This document shows, piece by piece, positions 26,172 to 34,319 of a stretch of 43,196 bases of DNA. Both the position numbers and the translations under genes were made by a program. The stretch is taken from NCBI GenBank assembly GCA_029548395.1, contig JAKPNM010000028.1, positions 1 to 43,196 of the forward strand, written 5' to 3'. Position 1 is the stretch's first letter, and every line of letters starts with the position of its first letter. The DNA is from Bacillota bacterium (GTDB lineage Bacteria; Bacillota; Clostridia; Christensenellales; Aristaeellaceae). The notes below the pieces were generated by a model that saw only the letters and a list, made by a program, of their open reading frames with translations, searched no databases and was not told where the DNA came from.

Positions 26172-27120
26172 GGCCTTCCTCCCCTTTGATCAGACGCATG
26201 CCCAGCGCCGCGGGCAGCGCCAGCAGCGGCAGATACAAGCCGTAGCTGAACAGCTTGCCCAGCTCCGAGCGGTCTATCAGGAATTCTACCCCAACCAGCG
26301 CCGCCAACACAAGCGGAAGCGACGCCAGGGCTATGACGGGCAGCAACTTGCCGCCCTGCCTGCGCAGCGCGCGCACCGACAGCGCGATCAGCGTCACCCC
26401 AAACAGCGCGGCGGACAATACCTGCTGCACACCGATAAACCCGAAGCGCAGGTGGCCGTCATAGCGCAGGCTTTCCATCAGGGTCTGCGTGACGCCATAC
26501 AGCAGGCAGAAGGAGGAAAAGACCAGGCCTTCCTTGACATTCCGGCGAAGCATTCGGATCAGGAACACCGCAAGGATCAGCGCGGTCGCGGCCTCCAGCA
26601 GGTAGGTGCGCAAATAGGAATCATAGGCGTCCCTGCTGGCCAGAAAGCTGTCCGTCAGCCAGGAGGTGGTCAGGGGGCGGCTGATGCCCAGGGTGGTAAA
26701 GCCCTCGCCCAGCCGGGCAGGCACCAGAAAAGCCGCCAGCGCGGGGGAGAGCAGGTCCAGCATGCGCATTTTGTTTGCGCCGGCCAGCCTGGCCCCGATG
26801 AGCGCGGACAGCGCCGCGCCAAGCAAGGCGCCGTACATGGCAAAACCGCCCGTGTGGACATTGAGCAGGTTCCTCAGCGTCAAAATGGGCTGAAAGGCGG
26901 AATCCAGCAGGCAGTACATCGCCCGCGCCAGCGCAAAGCCCATCGGCAGCGCGAGAAGGGATGTGAAGGCGGCGGCCCGGCTGAGCCGTTCGTGCCGTGA
27001 ACTCAGCCGCCACAGCAGGATGATGGCCAGCCAGCAGCCCAGCGCCAGCATCAGTCCGTAGGCATAGATCCGGGCGCCCGGGACGGGCAGAATGACAGCG
27101 TCCTCGTACATCAAGCTCAC
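26164..27120 (-). CDS. Divergent Lgt-family membrane protein lacking the Lgt signature
   Basis: 318 residues with about eight hydrophobic segments. The fold is Lgt-like: GARIYAYGLMLALG at the start, HTGGFAMYGALLGA in place of the usual GGxxIYGG, and MESLRYDGHLRFGFIGVQQVLS near the C-terminus. The signature region reads PARLGEGFTTLGISR instead of GRWGNFFNREAYG, so the conserved Asn and Glu are gone while an Arg remains. It may have altered substrate or have lost the lipoprotein reaction. The start is GTG at 27120 (4-nt overlap with the upstream stop) or ATG at 27111. It sits in an envelope operon. Confidence 0.8.
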   Translation of the reverse strand: MSLMYEDAVILPVPGARIYAYGLMLALGCWLAIILLWRLSSRHERLSRAAAFTSLLALPMGFALARAMYCLLDSAFQPILTLRNLLNVHTGGFAMYGALLGAALSALIGARLAGANKMRMLDLLSPALAAFLVPARLGEGFTTLGISRPLTTSWLTDSFLASRDAYDSYLRTYLLEAATALILAVFLIRMLRRNVKEGLVFSSFCLLYGVTQTLMESLRYDGHLRFGFIGVQQVLSAALFGVTLIALSVRALRRQGGKLLPVIALASLPLVLAALVGVEFLIDRSELGKLFSYGLYLPLLALPAALGMRLIKGEEGLG

Positions 27121-28109
27121 TCACCCGCCAGGCTGGCAAAATAGATCATGTCGCTTTGCGCGCGCTCGTTGGATTTTGTTTTGTCCTGGTAATATCCGCC
27201 GTTGAACACCAGGGTGGCCGAGTTGCCCCCGTCCAGATTGAAGGCCTGGATGGCGCCCAGGTCAAAGAGAATCTGCGCCAGCTCCTGCTGCGTCACGCCG
27301 TCACGGCTGGACAGGCCTTCGACAAGCACCACGATGTATTGCAGCGGCGCCAGCTGGCCGATGGCCAGCCGCGGTTCCTTGCCGTGGGGGTTATAGCCGT
27401 AATTCTTATCTATGGTGAGCAAAACGCCGTCCTTGATCAGCGCCGGGCCGAAGGTGAAGGCGTTGACGATGGTATGGCCGGCATCCTCAAAGGCTTCGAT
27501 CTCCTTGGCGTTAGATTTTACAAACAGGTGAAAATCCGCGTTTTCATCGATGATCAGCAGGTCCTTGATGCGGTTTGGATTTTTGCGGATCCGCACGCCC
27601 ATGCGGTATTCAAAGCTGGTCTTGACCGGATCATGGCTGAGATAGTTGGCGCTGAGGGCCAGCGCAGCGTTGTGTTTTTTGGCCATGGAGGAAACCAGCG
27701 CCACCTTGCTGGAGGCGGGCTTGCCCGCGGTGGCCGTGCGCAGCTGGCTGGGATCCGTGATGGTGATGGTGGCGATGCGCAGCCTTACGACATGCTGCTT
27801 CCCGGCCTCCAGTTCCCGGGTCTCCAGCTGCACGCGGATGCTTTCATCCTCATAGCTCTCCGCGGTAAAACCGGCAGGGTCCAGTGGCCTGCCCGGGGAA
27901 AAATCCATGGGCAGCGGCTCTAGGGCCGGCTGCGCGGCGGCGGAAGGAATCAGCCAGCTCAGCGCGCCGCTGTCCTCCTCCTCTTGCCAGCGCTCCTCCA
28001 GCAGATGGTAGTTGGCCTCGTCCAGCAGCGCGCCGGAGGGCACCAGAAAGGGCAGGGCCAGGCTGATGAGCAGGGCCAGCGCAAGAATCAGCGTAGTGGT
28101 TTTCTTCAT
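27117..28109 (-). CDS. Secreted phosphodiester-glycosidase (NAGPA)-domain protein
   Basis: 330 residues. An N-terminal signal or anchor helix (MKKTTTLILALALLISLALP) is followed by a linker of about 60 residues. The domain runs from about 90 and has ALALSANYLSHD, FTFGPALIKDG, YIVVLVEGLSSRDGVT and the hallmark NLDGGNSATLVFNGGYY. This family includes the enzyme that uncovers mannose-6-phosphate in animals, and bacterial proteins linked to exopolysaccharide. It probably cleaves or binds a sugar phosphodiester in the envelope. It overlaps the Lgt-like gene by 4 nt and begins 7 nt after the glycosyltransferase. Confidence 0.88.
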   Translation of the reverse strand: MKKTTTLILALALLISLALPFLVPSGALLDEANYHLLEERWQEEEDSGALSWLIPSAAAQPALEPLPMDFSPGRPLDPAGFTAESYEDESIRVQLETRELEAGKQHVVRLRIATITITDPSQLRTATAGKPASSKVALVSSMAKKHNAALALSANYLSHDPVKTSFEYRMGVRIRKNPNRIKDLLIIDENADFHLFVKSNAKEIEAFEDAGHTIVNAFTFGPALIKDGVLLTIDKNYGYNPHGKEPRLAIGQLAPLQYIVVLVEGLSSRDGVTQQELAQILFDLGAIQAFNLDGGNSATLVFNGGYYQDKTKSNERAQSDMIYFASLAGE

Positions 28110-28116
28110 ATAAGGC

Positions 28117-29217
28117 TCAGGACCTTTCTTCAGGAGATTTGAACACCCAGGATTTCATGACGCGGTAATTGACAAAGAACAGGACTGTATCCACCAGGAT
28201 CTTGGCCAGGCCCCTGTCCATGCCCAGGAGCTTATAGAAGGCGTCGATCAGCAGGCTGGACGCCAGGTAAACCAGGATGGCCAGCAGAATATAGCGCAAC
28301 AGCGCGCCTTTGGACTTGTGGATGTTGAACACAAACTGGCGGTTGACCCGGTAGTTGAACAGGGCGGAGCACACCCTGGCGATGCCGTTGGGCAGCAGGG
28401 CGCTGTTGTAGGACATGCCGGGGAAAAAGGCTGTGAAAAGCGCGGGCAGCAGCCAGCGGTCCAGCAGGTTGAACAGCGCATGGTCCAGCAGGGTGGACAG
28501 CGCGCTGGCGGAGGCAAACTTGAAAAAATTGGAAAACAGCAGCTTATAGATACGCCAGGAATCATGAAAGGGCCGGAAATGCGAGCCGGCATTGGCGTCA
28601 TGGTAGATGGTTTGGATGGGTACGATCTCAAAGCCGATGCGCCACCCGGACATGTGGATGAGCATGTTCATCTCATACTCATAGCGGCTGCCCGGGATGT
28701 CGATCATCCTTGGCATCAGCCGGCGGCTGATGCCGCGCAGGCCGGTTTGGGTATCCGGCAGCCAGTGGCCGTACAGCAGCATAAAGAAAAAGCTGGTCAG
28801 TCGGTTGCCGGCTTTGCTTTTGGGCGGCACCTGAGGCCCCGAGAGATCCCGGCTGCCCAGGATCAGCCTGTCCGGCTTTTCCTGCATGACCTGGGCAAGG
28901 CGCAGGCAGTCCGGCGCGGTGTGCTGGCCGTCTGAATCAGCCGTGATCACGCCGGTGGCGTCAGGGTACGCGCGCAGGATATGCTGCATGCCGAACTTGA
29001 GCGCGTAACCCTTGCCGCGGTTGTCCGGGTAGGACAATACCTCGCAGGCGGGGTTGTCGCGCAGCTCATCGAAATAGGGCGCGTAATCCGGACCGGAGCC
29101 GTCGTCTACCACCACAATGCGTTTGAAGCCATGCGCAACCAGGTCCCGCACATAGGCTGTCAGCCGGTCATCAGGATGCAGGGACGGGATGAGTACCACG
29201 GCTTGCTGTGATGCCAA
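28117..29217 (-). CDS. Glycosyltransferase family 2 fused to a GtrA-like membrane domain
   Basis: 366 residues. The N-terminal GT2 domain (about 1-230) has VVVDDGSG, the metal motif ADSDGQH, and DTQTGLRGISRR, as in polyprenyl-phosphate glycosyltransferases. From about 235 there are four hydrophobic segments typical of GtrA, including FNYRVNRQFVFN and FFVNYRVMKSWVFK. The usual role is to load a sugar onto a lipid carrier and help move it across the membrane. The start is TTG at 29217, with AGGAGG about 10 nt upstream and no ATG nearby. It is the first gene of the envelope operon and has a good promoter. Confidence 0.92.
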   Translation of the reverse strand: MASQQAVVLIPSLHPDDRLTAYVRDLVAHGFKRIVVVDDGSGPDYAPYFDELRDNPACEVLSYPDNRGKGYALKFGMQHILRAYPDATGVITADSDGQHTAPDCLRLAQVMQEKPDRLILGSRDLSGPQVPPKSKAGNRLTSFFFMLLYGHWLPDTQTGLRGISRRLMPRMIDIPGSRYEYEMNMLIHMSGWRIGFEIVPIQTIYHDANAGSHFRPFHDSWRIYKLLFSNFFKFASASALSTLLDHALFNLLDRWLLPALFTAFFPGMSYNSALLPNGIARVCSALFNYRVNRQFVFNIHKSKGALLRYILLAILVYLASSLLIDAFYKLLGMDRGLAKILVDTVLFFVNYRVMKSWVFKSPEERS

Positions 29218-29252
29218 TCGGACAGCCCTCCTTGCCTTTGTTTCAATTCCAT

Positions 29253-29281
29253 AGTATACCTTGCCCGGCGGCAGATTGCAA
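29253..29281 (-). promoter_or_regulatory. Promoter of the envelope/VanW operon
   Basis: On the minus strand -35 TTGCAA (29281-29276), a 17-nt spacer and -10 TATACT (29258-29253) lie about 35 nt before the TTG start. Both boxes are strong. Confidence 0.65.
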
Positions 29282-29363
29282 AATTATTCTGGGGCGGGTT
29301 TCCGGGCGCGTCACGCCTGCTCTCCGCTTTTGTCAGCGGATGCTGTGCCGGCGGCGCGGGTTG

Positions 29364-29372
29364 TGGTATGAT
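29364..29372 (+). promoter_or_regulatory. Extended -10 promoter of the GNAT gene
   Basis: TGTGG directly followed by TATGAT (29367-29372) fits the TRTGn extended -10 pattern, about 30 nt before the ATG at 29404. No clear -35 is visible. Confidence 0.5.
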
Positions 29373-29403
29373 GCGGGAAGCATCATCGTCAGGAGGTATG
29401 AGC

Positions 29404-30534
29404 ATGCTGACATACGGCCAGGCGCGGCCCGACGAGGAGAACGACCTGCTGGATTTTGCCAACTATGTGTTCAGTTATTCGGCTGCCCCGACAGATTTTA
29501 AAAAACTGCATCCCTGGGTGTACGGCCGGCCCGGGTTTTCCGCCATCACCCAGGTGGCGCGCGAGGACGGGCGCATCAGGGGCATGATCAGCGCGGTGCA
29601 TGATGTGCTCAGCCTGAACGGACAGGAACTGAAGTTCGGCTATATCGGCACGGTGTCCACCCACCCCTACGCGCGCGGCCAGGGTATCATGCGGCGATTG
29701 ATGTCGCTGACCCTGGACAGCCTCAAGGCGCAGGGATGCCAGCTGGCGGTCCTGGGCGGGCAGCGCCAGCGCTACCAGTATCATGGCTTTGAGGATGCCG
29801 GCGCACGAGTGATGCTGAGCCTGACCAGCGCCAGCCTGCGCCACGCCCTGGGCGGACAGGACCATGGCCATCGCTTCGTGCCGCTGGACCAGGCGGGGGA
29901 GGACGCGATGCTGACCGCCAGGGCGCTTCACAGCCGGGGAAGTTATATTTGTCTTCGCAGCGCGCAGGCATTTGAAGCCAAGCTGCATACCTGGGACGGC
30001 CAGGCCTGGGCGGTCTTCCGGGATGGCCGGATGGTGGGGTATTTCTATCTGGCCTATGGCCAGGTCGCTGAGTTCTTCTTTGAGGAGGATGTGCGCCTGC
30101 CGGGCGTGTTTTGGGATTATATGTCCCTTCAGAAGCTCAGTCAGCTGCGCGTGGAGCTGCCGGCGGCACAGGTAGCGCGCTGCGGTGACCTGTTCGCCGC
30201 GGCCAACAGCTTCAGCCAGCACCCGGCCTGTATGCTGCGCGTCATGGACTGGCAGGCCTTTTTGCAGGTTTTGCTGCAGTACAAGGCCAGCCATCAGCCC
30301 TTGACCGCGGGACGGCGGGTGCTGGACATTGCGCAGGAAGCCCGCCTGTCCATCGCCTGCGAAGGGGCCCGGGTAAGCGTGAAGGCCAGCGCTGACCGGG
30401 CCGACATGTCCCTGGAAGCCCAGGCGGCAGTGCGCCTGACGACCCTGCCGCTGTCCCGGGCGCTGTACCCGGACCATCCCTTCCTGGACTGGTTCCCGGT
30501 GGATTTTTACCTGCCGCTGGCAGACAGCTTCTGA
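29404..30534 (+). CDS. GNAT-family N-acetyltransferase, Eis-like long form
   Basis: 376 residues. The N-terminal GNAT domain has FGYIGTVSTHPYARGQG, then IMRRLM, which is the acetyl-CoA pyrophosphate-binding loop, followed by LAVLGGQRQRYQYHGFE. The remaining ~220 residues form a second, less obvious acetyltransferase-like part and a C-terminal domain, as in Eis-type enzymes. Substrate is unknown. ATG at 29404 is chosen because AGGAGG is 7 nt upstream; the ATG at 29398 is too close to it. It is transcribed away from the envelope operon and seems to be a single gene. Confidence 0.87.
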   Translation: MLTYGQARPDEENDLLDFANYVFSYSAAPTDFKKLHPWVYGRPGFSAITQVAREDGRIRGMISAVHDVLSLNGQELKFGYIGTVSTHPYARGQGIMRRLMSLTLDSLKAQGCQLAVLGGQRQRYQYHGFEDAGARVMLSLTSASLRHALGGQDHGHRFVPLDQAGEDAMLTARALHSRGSYICLRSAQAFEAKLHTWDGQAWAVFRDGRMVGYFYLAYGQVAEFFFEEDVRLPGVFWDYMSLQKLSQLRVELPAAQVARCGDLFAAANSFSQHPACMLRVMDWQAFLQVLLQYKASHQPLTAGRRVLDIAQEARLSIACEGARVSVKASADRADMSLEAQAAVRLTTLPLSRALYPDHPFLDWFPVDFYLPLADSF

Positions 30535-30599
30535 TACTTAATCCCTCGCCGCTTTGGATGCAACAAGATTTGATCAGTATAAAACAGGACAATGTACAA

Positions 30600-30627
30600 C
30601 ATAGTGTCTTAAAATAGACAGACTATG
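30600..30627 (+). terminator. Hairpin after the GNAT gene, terminator or operator
   Basis: CATAGT-GTCT (30600-30609) can pair with AGAC-AG-ACTATG (30616-30627) around a TAAAAT loop, with a 2-nt bulge; GTTTTC follows. The T-run is short, so it may instead be an operator for the MMPL gene. No -35/-10 pair is convincing in the 30535-30698 gap. Confidence 0.4.
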
Positions 30628-30663
30628 GTTTTCGGGGATGCAAGCCCTCCTTTTCTCCCGTAT

Positions 30664-30680
30664 ACTAACGAAGAATTAGT
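30664..30680. promoter_or_regulatory. Inverted repeat upstream of the MMPL gene
   Basis: ACTAA (30664-30668) and TTAGT (30676-30680) flank seven bases and overlap a -10-like TATACT at 30661-30666. This could be a repressor site just upstream of the ribosome-binding site (AAGGAGG). No regulator of that kind is in the window. Confidence 0.35.
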
Positions 30681-30698
30681 TTACGTGTAAGGAGGCTT

Positions 30699-32747
30699 AT
30701 GAAACGTATCTCTGAGGCGGTCATCCGTCACCGCCGGCTGATTGTCTTGCTTACCCTGCTGCTGTGCGTGGTCAGCGTCTTTGCTGCGCAGACCGTCAAG
30801 GTCAATTATGACCTCAGTGTCTACCTGCCCCGGGAGGCGCCCACGGTGAAAGCCCTGGACCAGATCAAGACAAGCCTGCCCAATTTGCAGCTGTACCTGC
30901 CGGGCCTGAGCATCCAGGAAGCCCTGCGGGAGAAGGAACGCCTGGCAGCCCTGCCCGGGGTGGAGGATATCCTGTGGCTGGACGACGTCACCGATTTGCG
31001 CGATACCCCGCTGGACATGCAGGACGAGGACATGCTGTCACAGTTCTATCACGATGGCCCGCTGTTCCAGCTGACCATCCCCGAAGCGCAGCAAAGCAGG
31101 ACCGTCCTGACCCTGCGGGAGATGTATCCCGACGGCTACCTCAAGGGGACGGCCGCGGACAACGCGCAGCAAATCAACGTGACGATGGGGCAGGTTGCCT
31201 CCATTATGTACTATGTTGTCCCGCTGTGCCTGATCATTTTGACGCTGGCTACGCGCCACTGGCTGGAGCCCGTCCTCTTCCTGCTGGCGATCGGGGTGGC
31301 GATTCTCATCAACGAGGGCACCAACATTTTTCTTGGCAGCATATCCTTTATCACCCGCGCCTGTTCCGCCATTTTGCAGTTGGCCGTATCCATCGATTAC
31401 GCGGTTTTCCTGCTGCACCGCTTCAGCGAATTCCGCGATCAGGGAAATACGCCGGTAGAAGCGATGAAGATGGCCATGCGAAAAGCCTCCAGCGCCATTG
31501 CCGCCAGCGCCATGACCACGGTGTTCGGATTTCTGGCCCTGCTGCTGATGAACTTCTCCCTGGGGCGTGACATGGGCATCGTGCTGGCCAAGGGCGTGCT
31601 GCTGAGCTACCTGAGCGTCATGATTGTGTTGCCCGCGATCGCCATCAGCTGCGTCAAGTGGATTGACAAGTCACGCCACCGCAGCTTCATACCTTCCTTT
31701 GGCCGATTTGGCAAGGCGGTGGTCCGCTTTGGCGCGCCGCTGGCCATCGTCATGCTGCTGGCCTTGCCCCTTGCCTTTATGATGCAGCAGCAAAACACCT
31801 TTGTTTATGGCACTGGCGGCATGCACAGCCCGGACTCGCCGCTGAGGCTGGAGGCGCGCAGGATTGAAGACCGCTTCGGCGGCGAGCGCATGATGCTGCT
31901 GATGGTGCCTGAGGGCGACCGGGCGCAGGAAGTTCGCCTGGGCCGCGCGCTGCGCGAGGTGCCCGGTATCCTCTCAGTGATGTCCTATGTGGACACCGTG
32001 GGCGCCGAAATCCCCCCGCAGGTATTGGACGCGCAGATCGCTGAGCAGTTTTACGCGGATGGCTACGCGCGCTTTATCCTCACGACAGACCGGCCCGATG
32101 AGGGCCCCGACGCGTTCGACATGGTGGAGCAGGTCCGCGAAACAGCTTCTTTATATTACCCGCAATCCGGCCACCTGCTGGGCGAGGCGCCGGTCAACCT
32201 GGATTTAAAAACCTTTATTTCAGCGGACAACCTCAAGGTGCTGCTGGCCGGTATCATTTCCATTGGCATGGTGCTGCTGCTTAGCTTCAAGAGCCTGTCC
32301 ATTCCCATCATTCTGCTGGTCATCATCGAAGGATCCATCTGGCTGAACATGGCCTCGCCCTATGTGATGGGTACGACGCTGAACTATATTGGCTACCAGA
32401 TTGTTTCCTCTGTGCAGCTGGGCGCCACGGTAGACTATGGGATACTTTTGACCCAGCGCTATCTGGAGGGCCGCGGCAGGCAACTGGCTCCAAAGGCGGC
32501 TGCCGCCTGGGCGCTGGAGGTGTCCACCGGCTCCATCCTGCCCCCGGCCTTGATTTTCACGCTGGCCGGTTACGCCCTGGGCATTCTGGTGCGGGAAAAT
32601 GGCATCATCTCCGAAATGGGCGTCATTATCGGCCGCGGCACGGTGCTGTCTGTCGTAATGGTACTGCTGGTGCTGCCCAAGGTGCTGGTCTGGTGCGACG
32701 GCCTGATTCGAAAAACCACATTGAAAAACAGGGAGGCAAAGGGATGA
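30699..32747 (+). CDS. MMPL/RND-superfamily membrane transporter
   Basis: 682 residues with the duplicated MMPL architecture. One N-terminal helix (about 14-31) is followed by an external loop to about 165, then a block of about six helices. A second external loop (about 370-510) precedes another helix block. Each half has a conserved Asp motif: QLAVSIDYAVFLLHRF and QLGATVDYGILLTQRYLEG. The family uses the proton gradient to export lipids, peptides or other hydrophobic compounds. ATG has AAGGAGG upstream. The next gene overlaps its stop by 4 nt. The cargo cannot be told. Confidence 0.92.
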   Translation: MKRISEAVIRHRRLIVLLTLLLCVVSVFAAQTVKVNYDLSVYLPREAPTVKALDQIKTSLPNLQLYLPGLSIQEALREKERLAALPGVEDILWLDDVTDLRDTPLDMQDEDMLSQFYHDGPLFQLTIPEAQQSRTVLTLREMYPDGYLKGTAADNAQQINVTMGQVASIMYYVVPLCLIILTLATRHWLEPVLFLLAIGVAILINEGTNIFLGSISFITRACSAILQLAVSIDYAVFLLHRFSEFRDQGNTPVEAMKMAMRKASSAIAASAMTTVFGFLALLLMNFSLGRDMGIVLAKGVLLSYLSVMIVLPAIAISCVKWIDKSRHRSFIPSFGRFGKAVVRFGAPLAIVMLLALPLAFMMQQQNTFVYGTGGMHSPDSPLRLEARRIEDRFGGERMMLLMVPEGDRAQEVRLGRALREVPGILSVMSYVDTVGAEIPPQVLDAQIAEQFYADGYARFILTTDRPDEGPDAFDMVEQVRETASLYYPQSGHLLGEAPVNLDLKTFISADNLKVLLAGIISIGMVLLLSFKSLSIPIILLVIIEGSIWLNMASPYVMGTTLNYIGYQIVSSVQLGATVDYGILLTQRYLEGRGRQLAPKAAAAWALEVSTGSILPPALIFTLAGYALGILVRENGIISEMGVIIGRGTVLSVVMVLLVLPKVLVWCDGLIRKTTLKNREAKG

Positions 32748-33658
32748 TTCGTAAACTGACAGCGCTCGCGGGCGTTTTGATCGTGTTGTTGATGTGTCTG
32801 GCCGCGCAGGCTGAGCTTGTAAAGGATGAGGTCGTCTATGCCAGCCTGGCTGCGGACGGTCAGGTAAAGGGATTGTATGTGATCAACGCCTTTGAGGCGG
32901 ACGCACAGGAAACGGTAACCGACCTGGGTGACTACACCCAGGCCTTCCCTCTGGGCGATGCTGAGGATTTTGCCTATGAAAACGGCGAGGTCAGCTTTGT
33001 GATGCAGGCCGGACGGTTTTCCTATCAAGGCGATCTGGCGGGCAGGGAGCTGCCCTGGACGATAGAAATATCCTATTTCCTGGATGGCAGCCCCGTGGCG
33101 CCCGAGGCGCTCAGCGGCGCCGCTGGTCAGCTTGAGGTGCGCTTGACGGTTCAGGTCAACGAGGCGATGCGCTCGTTCGCGGAGGGGCTCTCCCTGCAGC
33201 TGACTGTCACCCTGGACGGCGACAAGGCGACAGGCATCCGCGCGGACAAGGCCACCTATGCTTTGACCGGCGGCAATCGCACCCTGGCCTATGTGGTCCT
33301 GCCCGGCCAGAACGCGGACTATACCTTTACTGCAAACATCCGGGACTTTTCCATGCCCGGCATCCAGGCGGCCGCCGTGCGCATGGGCATGGATGAGAAG
33401 ATGTACCAGGACGCCGCTGTCCGGGTGATGGCCGGCTCCCCTTTTGAGAGCGCAGTCAGCGGGCTGATGGGCAACTTCATCCGCAACATGCAGGGCCGTG
33501 CGCCCGTCTCCTTTACCAACAAGGAGAACAGCGTCCGCAATGTACAGTTTGTCATGATGGCGCAGGGCATTCCGGCGCCTGAGCCGCCCGTGCAGCCGGC
33601 GCCGGAGCCGGAGAGCCAGAACCTCTGGGATCGCATCCTGAAGCTGTTTAACAAATAA
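32744..33658 (+). CDS. Secreted protein of unknown function, partner of the MMPL transporter
   Basis: 304 residues, exported. The signal peptide ends near CLAAQA before ELVKDE. The mature part has repeated beta-type segments, beginning VVYASLAADGQVKGLYVINAF, with an Ala/Glu-rich middle. A Pro-rich stretch (PAPEPES) leads into an amphipathic tail (LWDRILKLFNK). I recognise no named domain beyond a resemblance of the N-terminal strands to extracellular parts of YhgE-like membrane proteins. Its start overlaps the MMPL stop by 4 nt, so the two are probably made together and may act as one export unit. Confidence 0.75.
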   Translation: MIRKLTALAGVLIVLLMCLAAQAELVKDEVVYASLAADGQVKGLYVINAFEADAQETVTDLGDYTQAFPLGDAEDFAYENGEVSFVMQAGRFSYQGDLAGRELPWTIEISYFLDGSPVAPEALSGAAGQLEVRLTVQVNEAMRSFAEGLSLQLTVTLDGDKATGIRADKATYALTGGNRTLAYVVLPGQNADYTFTANIRDFSMPGIQAAAVRMGMDEKMYQDAAVRVMAGSPFESAVSGLMGNFIRNMQGRAPVSFTNKENSVRNVQFVMMAQGIPAPEPPVQPAPEPESQNLWDRILKLFNK

Positions 33659-33684
33659 CATCCGCCTTGCGCGTGCAAGAAACA

Positions 33685-33734
33685 CACCTCCTGAGGCGTT
33701 TGATGGGTATATTCCCACAGTGCCTGAGGAGGTG
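33685..33734 (+). promoter_or_regulatory. Long inverted repeat burying the sigma-factor ribosome-binding site
   Basis: CACCTCCTGAGGC (33685-33697) pairs with GCCTGAGGAGGTG (33722-33734) at 12 of 13 positions. The right arm contains the AGGAGGTG Shine-Dalgarno of the ECF sigma gene (start at 33741). The 24-nt loop holds a smaller stem, TGGG/CCCA at 33704-33717. If transcribed, as it would be on read-through from the MMPL gene, the stem would mask the ribosome-binding site. A small stem at 33666-33679 lies just upstream. Confidence 0.6.
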
Positions 33735-33740
33735 ATTTGC

Positions 33741-34319
33741 TTGTCCTTGCCGGAATCCGGGGCGCAGCGATTCATGCAGCTGGTCGCGCCGCTGGAGAAA
33801 AAGGTTTATTTTACCTGCCTGCGCATGATGGGCAACCGTGAGGACGCCGAGGACTGCGCCCAGGAGGCCCTGTTGAAAGCCTATGGCGCTTTTTCTACCT
33901 TCCGCGGCGAGGCGCGGTTTTCCACCTGGCTGTATACCCTGGTGATGCGCACCTGTCTGGACGCGCTGCGCCGGCGCAAGGACGATGTTTCTCTGGATGC
34001 GCTGCGTGAAGAGGGCTATGAGCCCGCCGGCGAGGCGGCGGAAGCCTACCTGAAATTGGAACAGGAGGAGCGCCGGGCCGCGCTGATCGCGGCTTTGAAC
34101 ACCTTGCCGGCGGATTTCCGGGCGGTCATGGTGCTGCTGGACCTGCAGGGCCTGACCTGCCGCGAGGCGGCACGGGTGCTGGATATTCCGGAGGGCACGG
34201 TCAAAAGCCGGGCCAGCCGGGCGCGCAGGGCGCTGTACCGGGAATTGTCAAGGCAAAAGGAACTGTTTACGGATAAGACGCGTCACAATGATGAAAGGAG
34301 GAGCCACAATGACCTGTAA
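33741..34319 (+). CDS. ECF-type RNA polymerase sigma factor
   Basis: 192 residues, extracytoplasmic-function class. Sigma region 2 includes REDAEDCAQEALLKAYGAF and FSTWLYTLVMRTCLDALRRR. Region 4 has LPADFRAVMVLLDLQGLTCREAA and the recognition helix IPEGTVKSRASRARRAL. The start is taken as TTG at 33741 because a perfect AGGAGGTGAT site ends 4 nt before it; the in-frame GTG at 33720 lies upstream of that site. It overlaps the anti-sigma gene by 11 nt. It probably responds to envelope stress and controls this operon. Confidence 0.92.
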   Translation: MSLPESGAQRFMQLVAPLEKKVYFTCLRMMGNREDAEDCAQEALLKAYGAFSTFRGEARFSTWLYTLVMRTCLDALRRRKDDVSLDALREEGYEPAGEAAEAYLKLEQEERRAALIAALNTLPADFRAVMVLLDLQGLTCREAARVLDIPEGTVKSRASRARRALYRELSRQKELFTDKTRHNDERRSHNDL

